Source: Caryophanon sp036309765 (GTDB lineage: Bacteria; Bacillota; Bacilli; Bacillales_A; Planococcaceae). From it: DNA of 16,397 bases. The translations under genes were made by a program, and so were the position numbers. Shown here in pieces: positions 14,118-16,397 of the stretch (positions within the stretch are counted from its first letter, which is position 1; each line of letters opens with the position of its first letter). The notes below the pieces were generated by a model. It was given only the letters and a program-made list of their open reading frames with translations, was not told the DNA's origin and made no database searches. The stretch is taken from positions 1 through 16,397 of the forward strand of contig JAXJTE010000250.1 in assembly GCA_036309765.1 (NCBI GenBank). The letters are read 5' to 3'.

Positions 14118-15023
14118 TTAGTTATCACGTAACTTATTATATTTCGCCTTCAAATATGCCTCGATAAAATCAATGAAACGCTCGGTCGTTGGCGATAAAT
14201 AACGCCCTTCGACAAGTGCTAAGCCAATATCGCGCTCACATCGCATATCGCTCACCGAAATTTTCGCTAAGTTGTATTGATCGAGCCCTTTAATGTTTGG
14301 CACTAAGCTCACCCCATGCCCTGCCCCGACAAAACCTGCAACCGTATGTACTTCCTCACCAGAAAAAATCACGTTTGGCGACACGTTTGCCTTTTGTAAA
14401 AAGTGATCGATAATTTTACGCAGGGAATTCCCTTTACGAATCGACACAAATGGCTCGCCCGCAATCTCATGTAGCGCAATGCTTTGTCGATGTGCTAAAT
14501 GATGATGCTTTGGCACGATGACGAACAGCTCCTCGCTCCACAGCTTGCGCCAATTTACTTGCACCGTCGTCGATTGAATCGGCTGCGTTAAGCATAAATC
14601 GACTTCGCCCGCTTCAAGCTGACGAAGCAGTCGCAGTGACGTGCTTTGCGAAAACGTAAAATTTAAATGCGGAAAGATGCGACGTACTTCCGCCATCAAC
14701 TCTGGCACAATTTCCATGCCAAGTGTATGAATGAAGCCGAGCGTCACTTCTCCATGCCCTGGTGACACGATATCTTGAATTTCCTGCTTCGCCTTATCCC
14801 ATTCCTGCAAAATATGCTCCGCGTGCTTTAAAAGCATTTGCCCGTAGCGGTTCAGTACAATTGAGCGCCCTTGACGATCAAATAGCGGCGCACCGACTTC
14901 TTTTTCTAAATGAGCAATTGATTTACTGAGTGCAGGCTGTGACATATTTAATGTTTCGGCTGCTCGTGTCATGTGCTGCAAATGAGCGACAACGCGGAAA
15001 TATTCTAGCTGATGTAGTTCCAT
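14118..15023 (-). CDS. LysR-family regulator, divergent from the carboxylesterase gene
   Basis: 301 residues with an N-terminal winged helix-turn-helix (about 1-60: MELHQLEYFRVVAHLQHMTR, then AAETLNMSQPALSKSIAHLEKE) and a periplasmic-binding-protein-like co-inducer domain from about residue 90 (GEVTLGFIHTLGMEIVPEL). The MEL-x-QLEYF opening is shared by GltC/CynR-type LysR proteins, but no closer match is claimed. The start ATG (15023) has GGAG 9 bases upstream. The gene faces an esterase gene across 171 bases that contain several AATCAATTC/ACAATGAATTGT elements, so local control is likely. The co-inducer is unknown. Its promoter is unclear; a TATTAT -10 candidate overlaps the esterase -10 box on the other strand. 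Confidence 0.93.
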   Translation of the reverse strand: MELHQLEYFRVVAHLQHMTRAAETLNMSQPALSKSIAHLEKEVGAPLFDRQGRSIVLNRYGQMLLKHAEHILQEWDKAKQEIQDIVSPGHGEVTLGFIHTLGMEIVPELMAEVRRIFPHLNFTFSQSTSLRLLRQLEAGEVDLCLTQPIQSTTVQVNWRKLWSEELFVIVPKHHHLAHRQSIALHEIAGEPFVSIRKGNSLRKIIDHFLQKANVSPNVIFSGEEVHTVAGFVGAGHGVSLVPNIKGLDQYNLAKISVSDMRCERDIGLALVEGRYLSPTTERFIDFIEAYLKAKYNKLRDN

Positions 15024-15054
15024 ACACTTTGCTCCATTCCTTCATAACTAAAAG

Positions 15055-15095
15055 TAATCAATTCGATAGAAACAATGAATTGTACTTATTGATTT
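15055..15095. promoter_or_regulatory. Candidate LysR2 binding region
   Basis: Nested inverted repeats: AATCAAT (15056-15062) with ATTGATT (15088-15094), and inside them the palindrome ACAATGAATTGT (15072-15083). The inner palindrome overlaps the -35 box of the esterase promoter. A direct copy of AATCAATTC (15056-15064) recurs at 15144-15152. Protein binding is inferred from position and symmetry only. Confidence 0.45.
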
Positions 15096-15108
15096 ACACT
15101 TCTATAAT
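15080..15108 (+). promoter_or_regulatory. Sigma-A promoter of the carboxylesterase gene
   Basis: A consensus -10 TATAAT (15103-15108) lies 17 bp after TTGTAC (15080-15085). Predicted transcription starts near 15115, leaving a leader of about 80 bases. The half-matching -35 fits a promoter needing an activator. Confidence 0.55.
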
Positions 15109-15194
15109 AAGCCTTAACATAAGGAAAATAAATACGATATGACAATCAATTCATCTTACAAATATAGATTACGTCAACTAAGGGAGTCCTGACT

Positions 15195-15947
15195 ATGATT
15201 ATTAAAGCACCACAGCCATTTACATTTGAGGCGTCTGATAGTAACCGTGCCGTTTTATTGTTGCATGGCTTTACGGGAAATACAAATGATGTTAAACGTT
15301 TAGGTCGCTATTTAAATCAACAAGGCTACACCGTACACGCACCGCTTTACAAAGGGCACGGTGTAGACCCTGAAACACTTATTCATACAGCACCAGAGGA
15401 ATGGTGGCAGTCGGCAATTGAAGGCTACAAACATTTACGCAGCTTAGGCTATGAAAAAATTGCAGTCGGTGGCGTTTCACTCGGTGGTGTGTTTTCACTG
15501 CGTCTAGCTGAGGAGTTCGAAACGACTGGCGTACTGACAATGTCTGCTCCAGCGCTTGCGAAAAACCGCGACAGCTTAAATAAACGCATCGTTGACTATG
15601 CGATCAACTTTAAAAAGCTTCAAGGCACGTACAATCCAATCGCTGACGATGAAGCGATTTTAAGCGAGGAATACGACATGCCAGAGCTGACACGTTTACA
15701 GCACATCATTAACGACACAAGCGAGAAGCTAAGTATCATCGAGTCACCTGTTCATATTTTACGTGGCATGAAGGACGATGATTACTACTGTGAATCAGCA
15801 GATGTCATTTACTCAGGCGTCAAGTCGCGCATTAAATCGGTGAAAAGCTTCGTCAACACAGGGCATATTATGACGCTCGGTGCAGAGCGCGACCGCGTAT
15901 ACGAGGAAGTCCATTACTTTTTAGAAGGCTTAAGCTGGAACGATTAA
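15195..15947 (+). CDS. est: Est30-like carboxylesterase (alpha/beta hydrolase)
   Basis: A 250-residue alpha/beta hydrolase resembling the Geobacillus carboxylesterase Est30 and B. subtilis YvaK over its full length. The oxyanion-hole motif HGFTG lies at 24-28. The nucleophile elbow GVSLGG places Ser95. The acid residue is Asp194 (GMKDDD) and the histidine is His224 (NTGHIMTLG), each one position on from the Est30 triad as I remember it. It should hydrolyse short- to medium-chain carboxylic esters in the cytoplasm; no signal peptide is present. The start ATG (15195) follows AAGGGAGTCC. In Bacillus this gene often sits near secG-rnr-smpB; here it does not, and is instead paired with a divergent LysR gene. 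This suggests a different member or a rearranged context. Confidence 0.93.
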   Translation: MIIKAPQPFTFEASDSNRAVLLLHGFTGNTNDVKRLGRYLNQQGYTVHAPLYKGHGVDPETLIHTAPEEWWQSAIEGYKHLRSLGYEKIAVGGVSLGGVFSLRLAEEFETTGVLTMSAPALAKNRDSLNKRIVDYAINFKKLQGTYNPIADDEAILSEEYDMPELTRLQHIINDTSEKLSIIESPVHILRGMKDDDYYCESADVIYSGVKSRIKSVKSFVNTGHIMTLGAERDRVYEEVHYFLEGLSWND

Positions 15948-16148
15948 CGACTATCGCTACGCTCCGCCATCATCTATTGCAACATAATATGGCGAATTCA
16001 TGACGATGAAAGCTATAACGCCACATTTTTTCGTAAAATGCAAGTCGTGTAACGCTTCATTAACAGGCTAAATGCACTACTATTAGAGGGAATGCGCTAA
16101 AAACCGCACACACCTATTTAAAAGCTACTTCACATGCATATATTAGTA
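15948..16148. other. Intergenic stretch without a protein gene; one bulged hairpin
   Basis: From the esterase stop to the next terminator I see no supported gene. A hairpin at 15965-15994 (CGCCAT with ATGGCG, extended by five more pairs around two bulged C) lies close after the esterase stop but lacks a T run. A 23-codon frame at 16000-16071 contains CKSC but has no ribosome site. The stretch may be a long 3' untranslated region, a decayed gene, or encode a small RNA ending at the terminator at 16149-16191. Confidence 0.4.
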
Positions 16149-16191
16149 CAAAACGAGGAATTCTAATAACTTTAGGATTCCTCGTTTTTTT
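16149..16191 (+). terminator. Strong Rho-independent terminator
   Basis: AAACGAGGAAT (16151-16161) pairs with ATTCCTCGTTT (16177-16187), continuing with CTAA/TTAG, and is followed by seven T. It is the first plus-strand terminator after the esterase gene, about 200 bases beyond its stop codon, and also lies just before the mobile-element end. Confidence 0.88.
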
Positions 16192-16255
16192 GAGTACTTG
16201 TCTTATCTATATATAGGCTCTTCTTGTTATCAATTTACTACACCAATAGAGCTAT

Positions 16256-16397
16256 ACTTGAGACTCCCACGGCTAAAGCCGCAAGCCCTTCATCTTGCGA
16301 TGTACGGGTGGGATTCTTGAGTGATTTACCGTTCGCAATTCATTTCTGCTTTGAACAATCCTCAAGATTAGGGTATCTCATTACCCCTCCCTATCCA
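16256..16397 (-). mobile_element. Right-end/omega-RNA-like end of an IS200/IS605-family (tnpB) element, entering from outside the window
   Basis: Read on the minus strand, this stretch folds as a three-way junction. An outer stem TCCCAC/GTGGGA (16313-16308 with 16270-16265) encloses one arm closed by a GCAA tetraloop (CATC-gcaa-GATG, 16302-16291, extended by CCC/GGG) and a second hairpin CGGC-TTTA-GCCG (16281-16270). The flanking AAGAATCCCAC ... GTGGGAGTCTCAAG is like the sequence that follows tnpB genes in Bacillales and forms the 3' scaffold of the tnpB guide RNA (omega-RNA). A short frame on the minus strand ends at a TAA (16370-16368) and could be the last codons of tnpB, but it is too short to identify. 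The boundary with host DNA is near 16256. It differs from the simple hairpin at 24-43, so the two edges belong to different elements. Confidence 0.5.

Noticed and set aside
16000..16071. A 23-codon frame after the esterase gene containing VKCKSCNASL
   Set aside because: It has no ribosome site or promoter, and a CxxC pair in so short a frame can arise by chance.
1..16397. CRISPR array, prophage genes, toxin-antitoxin pair, tRNA or rRNA
   Set aside because: None was found: no regularly spaced repeats, no phage-type cassette, no small paired genes and no cloverleaf or rRNA motif were recognised by reading both strands.

Overview
The window looks like a chromosomal stretch of a low-to-moderate GC Gram-positive bacterium of the Bacillales, most likely a Planococcaceae/Caryophanaceae relative of Lysinibacillus, Solibacillus or Caryophanon. 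The reasons are strong AGGAGG-type ribosome sites, TTG starts, compact sigma-A promoters, Rho-independent terminators after almost every unit, and Bacillus/Staphylococcus-type families (YfmR-like ABC-F, CvfC/YpgR, NfrA, YusW, CspD-like, Est30-like esterase). The genus cannot be fixed from sequence alone.

Layout. At 1-60 there is a hairpin typical of an IS200/IS605-family right end. It interrupts a small two-helix ion-channel gene read on the minus strand (62-304), leaving a pseudogene. From 370 to 9016 all genes are on the minus strand. In transcription order they are fhs (formate-THF ligase), a hypothetical acidic-tailed protein, an NfrA-type flavin reductase, then a yfmR-like ABC-F gene followed closely by cvfC and a TetR-family repressor gene, and finally an MFS exporter gene with a near-perfect palindromic operator candidate just before its start. 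fhs and a plus-strand cold-shock gene (9198) are transcribed divergently. After csp comes a YusW-type lipoprotein gene. A bidirectional terminator separates it from a long-form serine O-acetyltransferase (minus strand). A LysR regulator gene (minus) then faces an EamA-type transporter gene (plus). A SEC-C zinc-motif protein with a possible C-terminal helix-turn-helix follows on the plus strand. A second LysR gene (minus) faces an Est30-like carboxylesterase gene (plus). The last 450 bases carry no protein gene. They hold a short structured region, a strong terminator, and at the right edge a three-way-junction hairpin cluster resembling the 3' end of a tnpB/omega-RNA element entering from outside the window on the minus strand.

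How the parts fit together. Three local regulator-target pairs can be read from the DNA: TetR with MFS, LysR1 with EamA, and LysR2 with esterase. In the LysR1/EamA pair the promoters of both genes can be placed, and a CATGAA-N5-TTCATG palindrome lies at about -65 of eamA and at about +1 of the regulator, the classical LysR geometry. fhs supplies 10-formyl-THF for one-carbon metabolism. The serine acetyltransferase makes the cysteine precursor O-acetylserine. YfmR-type ABC-F proteins act at the ribosome. Apart from the mobile-element ends the region is ordinary core and near-core genome. I see no CRISPR array, phage module, toxin-antitoxin pair, defence island or tRNA/rRNA gene, and no clearly new multi-gene system. 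The most unusual items are the interrupted channel gene with its non-canonical selectivity filter, the two unrelated IS200/IS605-type ends flanking the window, and the region before the final terminator, which could encode a small RNA.
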